Source of the DNA: JBCBJX01 sp964342855
GTDB lineage: Bacteria > Pseudomonadota > Alphaproteobacteria > Caulobacterales > Parvularculaceae
DNA: 32,443 nt
Reading direction: 5' to 3'
NCBI GenBank assembly: GCA_964342855.1
Contig: CAYFIB010000032.1
Span: 1 to 32,443 of the forward strand
The notes beneath the pieces are model-generated. The model was not told where the DNA came from. It ran no database searches and saw only the letters and a list, made by a program, of their open reading frames with translations. The position numbers and the translations under genes are program-made. Position 1 is the stretch's first letter. Each line of letters begins with the position of its first letter. Positions 24,888 to 32,443 of the stretch are shown here, piece by piece.

Positions 24888-26219
24888 TCAGGCGGCTGAA
24901 CGCACCAGCCGGATGCCGCGCGCCGACTGCTCGCGGAAATCGCGTTCGCGGGCGACGTCGAAGCGGGTGCGGATGAACTCCGCGACGCGCGGTTGGATTT
25001 CCGACTGCCAGCGGGAGCCGTTGAAGACGCCATAGTGGCCGACTTTCTCCTGCACGTGGTCGATCTTCATGTCCGCTGGAATATTGACGCACAGATCGTG
25101 TGCGGCCTGTGTCTGGCCGATGCCGGAGATATCGTCGTTCTCGCCCTCGACGGTCATGAGGCCGATATCGCGGATCGCATCGGGGCGCACGAGACGGCCA
25201 TGGTGCGTGAACGTCCCGTTCGGCAGGCGATATTCCTGAAATACCTCACGGATGGTCTGGAGGTAGAACTCCGCCGTCAGATCGAGCACGGCGAGATATT
25301 CATCGTAGAACGCGCGGTGCTTTTCGGCGCTGTCGCCGTCGCCGGCCACCAGATGCTCAAAGTACTGATAGTGCGCGTCGCGGTGGCGTTCGGCGTTCAT
25401 GGACATGAACGAATAAAGCTGCACGAAGCCGGGATAGACCTGCCGCATCATGCCCGGATAAGGCGCGGGCGCGGTGAAGATCATGTTCTCTTCGAACCAT
25501 TCGAAGGGGCGTTCTTCCGCAAGCTTGTTCGGCACGGTCGGCGAGCGGCGCGCGTCGATGGGCGAGCCCATGATGGTCATGGTCGCCGGGCGCGCGGCGT
25601 TGTCGTCTTCCGCCATCAGCGCGGAGGCGGCGAGCAGCGCCGGGCCCGGCTGGCAGACGGCCATGGCGTGGGCGCCCGGGCCGATGTGTTCAAGGAACTC
25701 GATCAGGTAATCGATATACGTGTTGAGATCGAACCGTCCGTAGGCGAGCGGAACCATGCGCGCGTCCGCCCAGTCGGTGATGAAGACCTCATGGTCCGGC
25801 AGCATCGCCTCGACCGTGCCGCGCAGCAGCGTGGCGTAGTGGCCCGACAGCGGCGCGACGATGAGGACGCGCGGGTCCGGCGTTCCGGACTTCGCCTCGG
25901 CGAGCGCTTTCTTCTCGCGCTTGAAATGGACGAGATTGCCGAACGGGCGGCGCAGCACCGTTTCGGGCTTCACCTTCATCTCAACGCCGTTCGAGGTCGT
26001 GGTCTCCAGATGCCAGCCCGGTTTCGGATAGCGGCGCACCGCGTTCTCAAAGAGATCGAGCGCGGCGGCGGCGGTCCGCGTCGGCCAGAAGTCCGAAAAC
26101 GGGTTGGCGCCATGGGCGAGAAACTCAGCCGTCGCGCCCGCCATAGCGGAAGCGGGGCGCATGGCGGTCAGGCCGAATTCATAAGCGGCGTAGGTGAACG
26201 CGTTGAACGACTTGCGCAC
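24888..26219 (-). CDS. phaZ: Intracellular polyhydroxyalkanoate depolymerase PhaZ
   Basis: This 443-residue enzyme of the intracellular PHB depolymerase family breaks down stored polyhydroxyalkanoate granules. It has the alpha/beta-hydrolase pattern with the family's cysteine nucleophile, Cys189 in AVCQPGPAL, in place of a lipase-box serine. The catalytic His395 is in KVGHYGVFNG, with an Asp expected upstream. TAPLSGHYATLLRGTV-like and FITDWADARMVPL blocks are also typical. There is no signal peptide, consistent with a cytoplasmic role. GTG at 26219 is chosen because AGGAG lies 7 nt upstream; an in-frame ATG at 26267 lacks a comparable site. No PHA synthase gene is in the window. Confidence 0.93.
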   Translation of the reverse strand: MRKSFNAFTYAAYEFGLTAMRPASAMAGATAEFLAHGANPFSDFWPTRTAAAALDLFENAVRRYPKPGWHLETTTSNGVEMKVKPETVLRRPFGNLVHFKREKKALAEAKSGTPDPRVLIVAPLSGHYATLLRGTVEAMLPDHEVFITDWADARMVPLAYGRFDLNTYIDYLIEFLEHIGPGAHAMAVCQPGPALLAASALMAEDDNAARPATMTIMGSPIDARRSPTVPNKLAEERPFEWFEENMIFTAPAPYPGMMRQVYPGFVQLYSFMSMNAERHRDAHYQYFEHLVAGDGDSAEKHRAFYDEYLAVLDLTAEFYLQTIREVFQEYRLPNGTFTHHGRLVRPDAIRDIGLMTVEGENDDISGIGQTQAAHDLCVNIPADMKIDHVQEKVGHYGVFNGSRWQSEIQPRVAEFIRTRFDVARERDFREQSARGIRLVRSAA

Positions 26220-26274
26220 GACCGATCTCCTCGAAACAGGGCGGCGCATCTGTCCTTCGCGCCGCAACGCAACA

Positions 26275-26296
26275 CGCTCGCGGAATCCCGCGAGCG
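26275..26296 (-). other. 9-bp hairpin between SCO1 and phaZ
   Basis: CGCTCGCGG and CCGCGAGCG form a perfect 9-bp stem closed by a 4-nt AATC loop, in the 124-bp gap after SCO1 and before phaZ. No T-tract follows on either strand, so it does not qualify as a standard intrinsic terminator. It may still mark the end of the SCO1 transcript or stabilise an mRNA end. Confidence 0.4.
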
Positions 26297-26343
26297 ATGC
26301 AAGTTATTCAAGCCGCTTTCGAAATGGATGAACGCGCGCGCTT

Positions 26344-26907
26344 CTATTTAGCGAGCGCGCGCAAGGTTTCAGCCAGCTGGTCGGGCGTCAGGGCGTCGGT
26401 AATCGCATAGGTCGGCGCGCCCGCATCGTCGATGACGTAGAAAAGGCTTGAATGCGCCATGGTGTAGCCGATGGCGCTTTCCGGCAGTTCTTCACGCTTG
26501 GCGTAGACGTGCATGGCGTCGAGGAGGGCGCGCACTTTCTCGGGATCGCCGGAAACGCCGGTCAGGCGGTCGTCGAAGGCGAGATAACCCTTTAGCGCCT
26601 CCACGGTGTCGCGCTCCGGGTCGACGGTGATGAAATAGGCGTCGTAAGCGGGCTTGTCGTTCAGAATATCGAGGGCGGCGGTCAGGCGGGCGATGGCCGT
26701 CGGGCAGACATCCGGGCAGTTCGCGAAGCCGAAATAAACGATGGATCGGCGGCCCTGAAACGTCGCCTTCGTCACCGCCGAGCCGTCGGTCGCGGTCAGT
26801 TCGGGATCGAAAGAAAAAGCGTCCGACAGCTCTTTCGCGCCGATCGCGTCGTTCTTGGAGCACGCCGCGAGCACGAGAAGGGCGGCGAAGAGGATTGAAA
26901 GGCGCAT
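26344..26907 (-). CDS. SCO1/SenC family lipoprotein (cytochrome oxidase copper-delivery factor)
   Basis: This 187-residue thioredoxin-fold protein delivers copper to the CuA site of cytochrome oxidase or acts as a thiol reductant there. The copper-binding residues are intact: Cys64 and Cys68 in NCPDVCP, and His152 in MAHSSLFYVID. The N-terminus is a lipoprotein signal with lipobox LAAC at residues 13-16, which would anchor the protein in the membrane after Lnt processing. ATG at 26907, with GGGA upstream, is preferred over ORF-extending starts that would hide the signal peptide. It is divergent from regB with only 61 bp between the starts. SenC next to RegBA is a known alphaproteobacterial arrangement linking oxidase assembly to redox sensing. 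Confidence 0.94.
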   Translation of the reverse strand: MRLSILFAALLVLAACSKNDAIGAKELSDAFSFDPELTATDGSAVTKATFQGRRSIVYFGFANCPDVCPTAIARLTAALDILNDKPAYDAYFITVDPERDTVEALKGYLAFDDRLTGVSGDPEKVRALLDAMHVYAKREELPESAIGYTMAHSSLFYVIDDAGAPTYAITDALTPDQLAETLRALAK

Positions 26908-26968
26908 ATCGGTCCCTTTTTGCAGAGAGCTGTGACATACGGTTCCGCTTCTTGGGAAGGAAGTCGCC

Positions 26969-28378
26969 ATGATGGATCGTGTCGCGCGTCTCGCCGTCGC
27001 GGCGGGCGCCGCCATCGGCCTCGCGCCCATCGGCGCGTCTGACCGGCCTGGCGCCGGCGTCTCGCTGCGAACGTTGACGGGGCTGCGGTGGCTCGCCGTC
27101 ATCGGCCAGAGCGCCGCGGTGCTGGTGACCTATCTCGGGCTCGGCTACATCCTGCCGCTCGGTTGGTGCCTCGGCGTCATCGTCGCGAGCGCGTGGCTCA
27201 ATATTTTCTGCAGCCTTGTCTTTTCGCCTCAGAGACGACTGGACGATTCCGAAGCGTTCGTTCTCCTCGCCTGGGACGTTCTGCAACTCGCCGCGCTCCT
27301 CTTCCTCACCGGCGGGATGAAGAACCCTTTCTCCATCTTCTTCCTGGCGCCGACCTCGATCGCAGCGAGCGTGCTGACCGCGCGTCCCGCTCTCGCCATT
27401 GGCGCGCTGGCGATCATGGCGACCTCCTTTCTTGCATTCTTCCACCTGCCGTTTCCCTGGCGTCCGGGCGAAACGCTGGAGCTTCCGGCGCTCTATCTTG
27501 TCGGCCACTGGATCGCCCTGTCGCTCGGCATCGGTTTCGCAGCGACGTATGCCTTCCGCGTCGCGGCGGAGCGCGAGCGGATGCGTGACGCTTTGTCGGC
27601 GGCGGAAACGGTGATGGCGCGCGAGCAGAAGCTCGCCGCCCTCGGCGGGCTCGCCGCCGCCGCGGCCCATGAATTGGGAACGCCGCTCGCGACCATTCAG
27701 GTGACGGCGAAAGAAATCCAGCGCGAGGCGGCGGGGGTCGATGAGCATCTGGTCGAAGACGCCGCTCTGCTCGTCGAGCAGGCCCAGCGCTGCCGCTCGA
27801 TCCTCGAACGGCTCTCAAGCTATGGCGATGCGGGCGACGTGATGCACGACACGGTCGGCGCGGCGCGCATCATCGAAGAGGCGGCGGAGCCCTTCCTCGA
27901 CGGGGCGAAGACCATCGTTCTCGATGTCGCGGGGGCTGAGACCGCCGACCAGCTCGCGCGGCGCGCGGAAGTCATTTACGGGCTGCGGAACATCATTGAG
28001 AACGCTGCTGATTTCGCCGCCGGAAAGGTCGTCGTGCGCGCTGAATCGGACGGCGAGACGCTGGTCATCGATGTGGAGGATGACGGCCCGGGCTTCGCGC
28101 CGGAAATCCTGCCGCGTCTGGGCGAGCCCTACATCTCCTCGCGCGGTCGCGGACGTCGCGACAAGGACATCGCCCTTGCGGGCGGCCTCGGGCTCGGCTT
28201 TTTCATCGCCAAGACCCTGCTGGAGCGCTCCGGCGCGGTGGTGAAGTGCGAAAACCGGGCGGGCGCGCGCGGCGCGCGGGTGCGCGTCTCGTGGCCGCTG
28301 GAAGCGCTCGCCCCCGTCAGTCGCGACCCGGCGCCGCACGCGGCCGGCGACCATGGACCCGGCGCGGCGGCGCTATAA
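26969..28378 (+). CDS. regB: Redox-sensing histidine kinase RegB/PrrB/ActS
   Basis: This 469-residue membrane sensor kinase has about six transmembrane segments in residues 35-205. They include the quinone-binding motif GGMKNPF at 115-121 that defines RegB homologues. The phospho-acceptor His234 is in AAAAHELGTPLATI. The redox-active linker cysteine is present as Cys275 in QAQRCRSILERLS. HATPase motifs are NIIENAADFA (N), DDGPGFAP (G1) and GGLGLGFFIAK (G2). All residues needed for quinone and thiol redox control are therefore in place. The ATG at 26969, with a second at 26972, follows GGAAGGA. It is followed after 26 bp by regA. The pair is expected to control respiration, carbon or nitrogen functions under low oxygen. 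Confidence 0.95.
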   Translation: MMDRVARLAVAAGAAIGLAPIGASDRPGAGVSLRTLTGLRWLAVIGQSAAVLVTYLGLGYILPLGWCLGVIVASAWLNIFCSLVFSPQRRLDDSEAFVLLAWDVLQLAALLFLTGGMKNPFSIFFLAPTSIAASVLTARPALAIGALAIMATSFLAFFHLPFPWRPGETLELPALYLVGHWIALSLGIGFAATYAFRVAAERERMRDALSAAETVMAREQKLAALGGLAAAAAHELGTPLATIQVTAKEIQREAAGVDEHLVEDAALLVEQAQRCRSILERLSSYGDAGDVMHDTVGAARIIEEAAEPFLDGAKTIVLDVAGAETADQLARRAEVIYGLRNIIENAADFAAGKVVVRAESDGETLVIDVEDDGPGFAPEILPRLGEPYISSRGRGRRDKDIALAGGLGLGFFIAKTLLERSGAVVKCENRAGARGARVRVSWPLEALAPVSRDPAPHAAGDHGPGAAAL

Positions 28379-28404
28379 ATATTTGAAAAAAGGAGTCGAT
28401 CCTG

Positions 28405-28968
28405 ATGTTGACCTCCGAAGCGCAGACCCCGCGCTCCGATATTCCCGATCCCACGATCCTGATCGTCGAAGACGATGACGCCTTCCGCACGCGTCTTGGC
28501 CGCGCGCTGGAGCGCCGCGGATTCGTCCCGACCCTTGCGGCGTCCGTCGCGGAAGCGCGCGCCGCGCTCTCGGGCGACGCGCCGGCGTACGCCGTGGTCG
28601 ATCTGCGACTGGACGACGGCGACGGTCTCGAAGTGGTCGAACTCATCCGCCAGCGACGCGCCGACTGTCGCGCAGTTATCCTGACCGGCTACGGCGCGAT
28701 CGCGACGGCGGTCGCGGCCGTGAAGGCGGGCGCGGTCGACTATCTCGCGAAACCAGCGGATGCGGACGACATCGAAAAAGCGCTCCTTGCTCAGGAAGGC
28801 GCGAAGCCCGAACCGCCGGAAAACCCCATGTCCGCCGACCGCGTGCGTTGGGAGCACATCCAGCGCGTCTATGAGCTGTGCGGCCACAATGTTTCCGAAA
28901 CGGCCCGCCGCCTCGGCATGCACCGGCGGACGCTGCAGCGGATTCTCGCCAAACGCGCGCCGCGCTGA
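28405..28968 (+). CDS. regA: Redox response regulator RegA/PrrA/ActR
   Basis: This 187-residue two-domain regulator is phosphorylated by RegB. The receiver domain begins TILIVEDDDAFRTRL and has phospho-acceptor Asp66 in AVVDLRLDDGDGLEVV, then LTGYGAIATAV and the conserved Lys in YLAKPAD. A short proline-containing linker leads to a Fis-type HTH (NVSETARRLGMHRRTLQRIL, 162-181), the near-invariant RegA DNA-binding domain. An AAGGAG ribosome site precedes the ATG at 28405. Divergent SCO1 is a plausible direct target. Confidence 0.95.
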   Translation: MLTSEAQTPRSDIPDPTILIVEDDDAFRTRLGRALERRGFVPTLAASVAEARAALSGDAPAYAVVDLRLDDGDGLEVVELIRQRRADCRAVILTGYGAIATAVAAVKAGAVDYLAKPADADDIEKALLAQEGAKPEPPENPMSADRVRWEHIQRVYELCGHNVSETARRLGMHRRTLQRILAKRAPR

Positions 28969-29085
28969 GTTCGCGACGAACCGCTTCACAAATGCGATGA
29001 GCCGAGCCTGTGCGGGTTGACCCCGCGGGCATTGCGGGCGTCCGATCCCGACCAACTCCAACAGCTGTTCTGAAAGGCGTTTTTC

Positions 29086-31812
29086 GTGACGAAACCGCTC
29101 TCTCTTCTCGCCTCCGCCGCGCTCGCCCTCACGGCGCCGTTCGCGGCTTTCGCCCAGTCCGTCGATATTCCGTTCGAGAAGTTCGAGCTCGATAACGGTC
29201 TCACCGTCGTCGTGCACGAGGACCGCAAAGCGCCGCTCGTCGCGGTGTCGATCTGGTACGGGGTGGGATCGAAGGACGAGCCGGAGGGCAAGACCGGCTT
29301 CGCGCACCTCTTCGAGCACCTGATGTTCAACGGCTCGGAGAACTATGACGACGAGTGGTTCAAGCCGCTGCAGGAAGTCGGCGCGACGGACCTCAACGGC
29401 ACGACGTCTTTTGACCGTACGAACTATTTCCAGACCGTTCCGCGTCCGGCGCTCGACCGCATCCTGTGGATGGAATCGGACCGGATGGGCCACCTTCTCG
29501 GCGCGATCACGCAGGACAAGCTCGATGAGCAGCGCGGCGTCGTGCAGAACGAAAAACGCCAGAGCTACGACAACCAGCCCTATGGCTTCGCTTTCCGGAA
29601 CATCGTCGAGCACCTGTTCCCCTCGGACCATCCGTACTCGCACCTGCCCATCGGCTCGATGGAGGATCTCGACGCCGCGTCCCTTGAGGATGTGAAGTCG
29701 TGGTTCGAGCAGTATTACGGCGCGGCCAACGCGGTTCTCGTTCTCGCGGGCGATATCGATACGGAAGAAGCCAAGCCGCTCGTTGAGAAGTATTTCGGCT
29801 GGATCGACGCCGGCCCGCCGCTCACCAAATGGGAAGGCTGGGTGCCGGCGCGCGAGGCGGCGACCCGCGAAGTGATGTTCGACGAGGTGCCGCAGGCGCG
29901 CATTTACAAAGTCTGGGTCGCGCCGGGCTCCACGACGAAACCGGCGACGGAGCTTTCCATCGCCGCCAGCGTCCTCGGCGACGGCAAGAACAGCCGTCTT
30001 TATAAAGATCTGGTCTACGACAAGCAGACTGCGTCCGACATCTCCGTCTTCACGCTCGACCTTGAAATGGCGTCGATCTTCGGCGTCGTCGCGACCGTGA
30101 AGCCGGACGCTGACGTCGACGAGGTTGAAGCCGATATCGAAGCGACGGTCGCTGAGTTCCTGAAGGACGGCCCGACCCGCAAGGAGGTGGAGCTCGTCTC
30201 GACGAAAACGTCGGCGGGGCTGATCCGAGGTCTCGAAAAAGTCGGCGGCTTCGGCGGCAAGGCGGTCACCCTCGCGGAAGGCGAGCTTTATGCGGACGAT
30301 CCGGGCTTCTATAAAAAGCGCCTCGCTTGGCTCGACGCCGCGACGCCGCGCGAGGTGACGCTCACCGCCCGCGAATGGCTGTCGCGCGGCTCCCACACGC
30401 TCACCATCATGCCGTTCGCGGATTATAAAACGACGGCGGATACGGCGGATCGCTCCAGCCTGCCGCTGGTCGTTTCCTCGCCGGACCTCGTCTTCCCGGC
30501 GATCGAGACCGCGACCCTTTCGAACGGGCTTGAAGTCGTCTTCGCCCGCCGCGCCGCCGTGCCGGTGGTCGAGATGCAGCTGCAGTTCGATGCGGGCTAC
30601 GCGGCCGACAAGGGCGGCAAGCTCGGCGCCGCCTCCTTCGCCGGCGCCATGCTGGACGAGGGCGCAGGCAAGCGCGACGCGCTGGAGCTTGCGGGCGATC
30701 TGGAGCGGCTCGGCGCCCAGCTCTCGGTCAGCTCCAATGTGGACGTGACGACGGTTTCGCTGTCCGCGCTGAAGGCGAACCTGAAAGACAGCGTCGAGAT
30801 CTTCGCCGATGTCGTCCGTGAGCCAACCTTCGCTGATGCTGAAATCGAGCGCCTGCGGTCCCGCTGGCTCTCGACGATCGCTCAGGAAAAGGCGCAGCCG
30901 ATCTCCATCGCGCTTCGCACCCTGCCGCCGCTGCTCTATGGCGAGGATCACGCCTATGGCGTGCCGCTCACGGGTTCCGGCACGGAAGCCTCCATCACCT
31001 CGCTGACGCGCGACGACCTCGTCGCCTTCCATGAAACGTGGATGCGTCCGGACAACGCCAAACTCTATGTCGTCGGCGATACGACCCTTGAGGACGTCAC
31101 GGCGATCCTGGAGCGGACCCTCGGCGGCTGGCGCGCGCCGAACACGCCGAAGCCGCAAAAAAGCATCGGCGTCGTAGATCTCCCGACGACCTCGAAAGTG
31201 GTCATCGTTGATCGTCCGGGCTCGCCGCAGTCCTTCATCCTCGCCGGTCACCTGGCGCCGGGGCTTGGCGGCGAGAACGACATCGCCATCGACGCCATGA
31301 ACAAGGTCTTTGGCGGCTCGTTCAACGCGCGGATCAACTCCAATCTTCGCGAAGATAAGGGGTGGTCCTACGGCGCCTATTCGATCCTCTTCGGCGCCGC
31401 CGCGCAGCGCCCATGGGTCGTTTACGCCCCGGTGCAGACCGACAAAACCGCCGATTCTCTTGCTGAGATCCGCAAGGAGATTGCGGGGTATCTCGGCTCG
31501 AAACCGGCTTCGGCGGAGGAGCTGCGTCTCGTCACGCTCGACGAAATCCGTTCCCTGCCGGGCTCCTATGAGACCGCGGGCAACGTGCTCGGCTCGCTCG
31601 CCTCGTCGGGCCGGTTCGGTCGTCCCTACGATTATCCGACCACGCTCAAAGGGAAATACGATGCGTTGACGCCGGGTCTCCTCGCCGAGACCGCGAAAGC
31701 GACGATCAAGCCGGGCTCCATGACCTGGCTCATCGTCGGCGACCGCGCGGCGATCGAAGAGGATATCGCCAAGCTCGGTCTCGGCGAGATCGTCGCGGGT
31801 GAAATCCGCTAA
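29086..31812 (+). CDS. M16 family zinc metallopeptidase, exported, two-domain
   Basis: This 908-residue periplasmic or secreted protease starts with a signal peptide (about 1-24, ending AAFAQS). The inverted zinc motif HxxEH is His74, Glu77 and His78 in HLFEHLMF, and the downstream Glu156 in QNEKR is the likely third ligand. The first M16 unit (to about 450) carries the catalytic centre. The second half (about 475-900) repeats the M16 fold without the zinc motif, as usual for pitrilysin-like two-domain proteins. GTG at 29086 is the only start near the signal peptide. It is preceded by a 117-bp gap containing a GCGGG-TTGAC-CCCGC hairpin but no clear promoter, and followed by a strong terminator. 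Substrates are unknown; peptide clearance is the usual role. Confidence 0.92.
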   Translation: MTKPLSLLASAALALTAPFAAFAQSVDIPFEKFELDNGLTVVVHEDRKAPLVAVSIWYGVGSKDEPEGKTGFAHLFEHLMFNGSENYDDEWFKPLQEVGATDLNGTTSFDRTNYFQTVPRPALDRILWMESDRMGHLLGAITQDKLDEQRGVVQNEKRQSYDNQPYGFAFRNIVEHLFPSDHPYSHLPIGSMEDLDAASLEDVKSWFEQYYGAANAVLVLAGDIDTEEAKPLVEKYFGWIDAGPPLTKWEGWVPAREAATREVMFDEVPQARIYKVWVAPGSTTKPATELSIAASVLGDGKNSRLYKDLVYDKQTASDISVFTLDLEMASIFGVVATVKPDADVDEVEADIEATVAEFLKDGPTRKEVELVSTKTSAGLIRGLEKVGGFGGKAVTLAEGELYADDPGFYKKRLAWLDAATPREVTLTAREWLSRGSHTLTIMPFADYKTTADTADRSSLPLVVSSPDLVFPAIETATLSNGLEVVFARRAAVPVVEMQLQFDAGYAADKGGKLGAASFAGAMLDEGAGKRDALELAGDLERLGAQLSVSSNVDVTTVSLSALKANLKDSVEIFADVVREPTFADAEIERLRSRWLSTIAQEKAQPISIALRTLPPLLYGEDHAYGVPLTGSGTEASITSLTRDDLVAFHETWMRPDNAKLYVVGDTTLEDVTAILERTLGGWRAPNTPKPQKSIGVVDLPTTSKVVIVDRPGSPQSFILAGHLAPGLGGENDIAIDAMNKVFGGSFNARINSNLREDKGWSYGAYSILFGAAAQRPWVVYAPVQTDKTADSLAEIRKEIAGYLGSKPASAEELRLVTLDEIRSLPGSYETAGNVLGSLASSGRFGRPYDYPTTLKGKYDALTPGLLAETAKATIKPGSMTWLIVGDRAAIEEDIAKLGLGEIVAGEIR

Positions 31813-31838
31813 CGACCCATTCGCGTTTGTTTGACCTG

Positions 31839-31869
31839 AAACCGCCTCCGGAAACGGAGGCGGTTTTTT
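31839..31869 (+). terminator. Strong intrinsic terminator after the M16 peptidase gene
   Basis: AAACCGCCTCCG and CGGAGGCGGTTT form a perfect 12-bp stem closed by a GAAA tetraloop. A run of six T residues starts inside the stem (31864-31869). It ends plus-strand transcription 27 bp after the peptidase stop. The last T is also part of the convergent gene's stop codon complement. On the minus strand the tail is only TTTC, so termination there would be weak. Confidence 0.88.
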
Positions 31870-32339
31870 CATGCGGACGCGCTTGCGCGGCGACGCCCGA
31901 AAGTCTGTAAGCCCCAATTGACGATAAGCGCTGCGACAACCTGTTCGATCCACGCGAGTGGTAGAGCCGTCGCCATGATGTCGAGGGTCGCGAGGTTCAT
32001 GTTGTAGAGGCCGACCCAGAGCAGGCCGAAAACGGCGAGCCACGCAGCAGTTCCGGCCGCCAGCGCCTGCTTCGCACCGTATCCGAACTTTTCGAACCAG
32101 AGCCAGGCGAAGCCGGTGGCGAAGATGAGCAGGATCGTGTCCCACACGCCCCAGACCATGAAGACGCCCACGTTCATCGGCGCGACGTTCTCAATTTGAG
32201 GGAACGCGGCGCGCATGTCGCCCATGACAAACGCGAAATAGCGAAACACCTCGGACGCGTTGATCCAGAGCCCGTTGATCGCGAGCGTCGGCCAGAATGC
32301 TTTGTGCGGGAAGGGCGTTTTTGTGTCGGTGAACGTCAT
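31869..32339 (-). CDS. Small integral membrane protein, unknown function
   Basis: This 156-residue protein has about four hydrophobic, aromatic-rich segments: near residues 15-40, 55-82, 92-115 and 122-148. Several Trp residues are prominent (LWINASEVFRYFAFVM, FMVWGVWDTILLIF). It ends in a basic Arg/Ala/Ser tail. I do not recognise a family. The ATG at 32339 overlaps the stop of the upstream minus-strand gene as ATGA, so the two are cotranscribed and may act together. It is convergent with the M16 peptidase gene across a terminator. Confidence 0.78.
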   Translation of the reverse strand: MTFTDTKTPFPHKAFWPTLAINGLWINASEVFRYFAFVMGDMRAAFPQIENVAPMNVGVFMVWGVWDTILLIFATGFAWLWFEKFGYGAKQALAAGTAAWLAVFGLLWVGLYNMNLATLDIMATALPLAWIEQVVAALIVNWGLQTFGRRRASASA

Positions 32340-32443
32340 GATGCGAGGTCTCTTTCAACAAGGCCGAGCAGGGCGGCGACGAGCCGGCGCATTTCGGTTG
32401 CGTCTTTCGCGACGCGTGAGTGCGACCAGAGCCCTTGCGCGTT
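32336..32443 (-). CDS. 3' end of an unidentified gene (partial)
   Basis: Thirty-five C-terminal codons run off the right edge of the window in an open frame ending in TGA at 32336-32338. The residues include GLWSHSRVAKDATEMRRL and end VERDLAS, an amphipathic helical end. This is too little to assign a family; a small regulator with a helical C-terminus is possible. The ATGA overlap with the downstream membrane-protein gene supports that it is a real coding sequence. Confidence 0.55.
   Translation of the reverse strand, partial: NAQGLWSHSRVAKDATEMRRLVAALLGLVERDLAS

Noticed and set aside
23453..26351. Long plus-strand frames (507 and 452 codons) opposite polA and phaZ
   Set aside because: Both mirror minus-strand genes with clear catalytic residues and have no signal, motif or ribosome-binding support.
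28129..32145. A 1338-codon open frame on the minus strand, antisense to regA and the M16 peptidase
   Set aside because: It lies in the same codon register as regA and the peptidase gene, so its stops could arise only where those genes use TTA, CTA or TCA. These codons are avoided in GC-rich genomes. The translation is Arg-rich with no recognisable domain, while the sense strand has intact catalytic motifs.

Overview
The window is a gene-dense stretch of chromosome from an alphaproteobacterium. The evidence is a high GC content, frequent GTG/TTG starts, ATGA-type gene overlaps, and three gene orders familiar from that class: miaB-ybeZ(phoH)-ybeY-corC/tlyC-lnt-XRE-metK-trmB, rimP-nusA-ylxR-infB-rbfA-truB, and a SCO1/senC gene beside regB-regA. 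A Caulobacterales/Parvularculales-like marine or heterotrophic member would fit (PHA depolymerase, glucuronoyl esterase, sulfotransferase, RegBA), but the genus cannot be fixed from this sequence. No rRNA, tRNA, CRISPR, insertion sequence, integrase or prophage gene was seen. No stretch over 300 bp lacks a gene; the largest gaps are 186, 151 and 143 bp.

Layout. (1) 1-2395: the C-terminal end of a Fis-type, sigma-54-activator-like regulator, a perfect dyad, an AcoD/ExaC-type aldehyde dehydrogenase and a DUF779 protein. This looks like an alcohol/aldehyde-oxidation unit with its own regulator. (2) 2442-10351: a long same-strand run for tRNA modification (miaB, trmB), ribosome/RNA quality control (ybeZ, ybeY), envelope functions (corC-like, lnt), a XRE regulator and SAM synthesis (metK). 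A perfect 18-bp palindrome lies just before metK. (3) 10443-12913: a probable accessory insertion made of a CE15 glucuronoyl esterase-like lipoprotein gene and a convergent sulfotransferase-like gene. (4) 12968-22017: the translation/transcription operon rimP-nusA-ylxR-infB-rbfA and then truB, interrupted by a hybrid histidine kinase on the opposite strand. The rimP leader carries a good promoter followed by an intrinsic terminator before the first start codon, a strong candidate attenuator. (5) 22022-26907, minus strand: polA, phaZ and SCO1. (6) 26969-31812: regB-regA redox two-component system and a double-domain M16 zinc peptidase, ended by a strong terminator. (7) 31869-32443, minus strand: a small membrane protein and the 3' end of an unknown upstream gene.

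Most of the window is ordinary core genome. The observations most worth checking are the attenuator in the nusA operon leader, the palindrome before metK, the dyad before the aldehyde dehydrogenase, the esterase/sulfotransferase pair placed inside a conserved translation locus, and the hybrid kinase wedged between rbfA and truB. I did not find convincing evidence of a wholly new multi-gene system.
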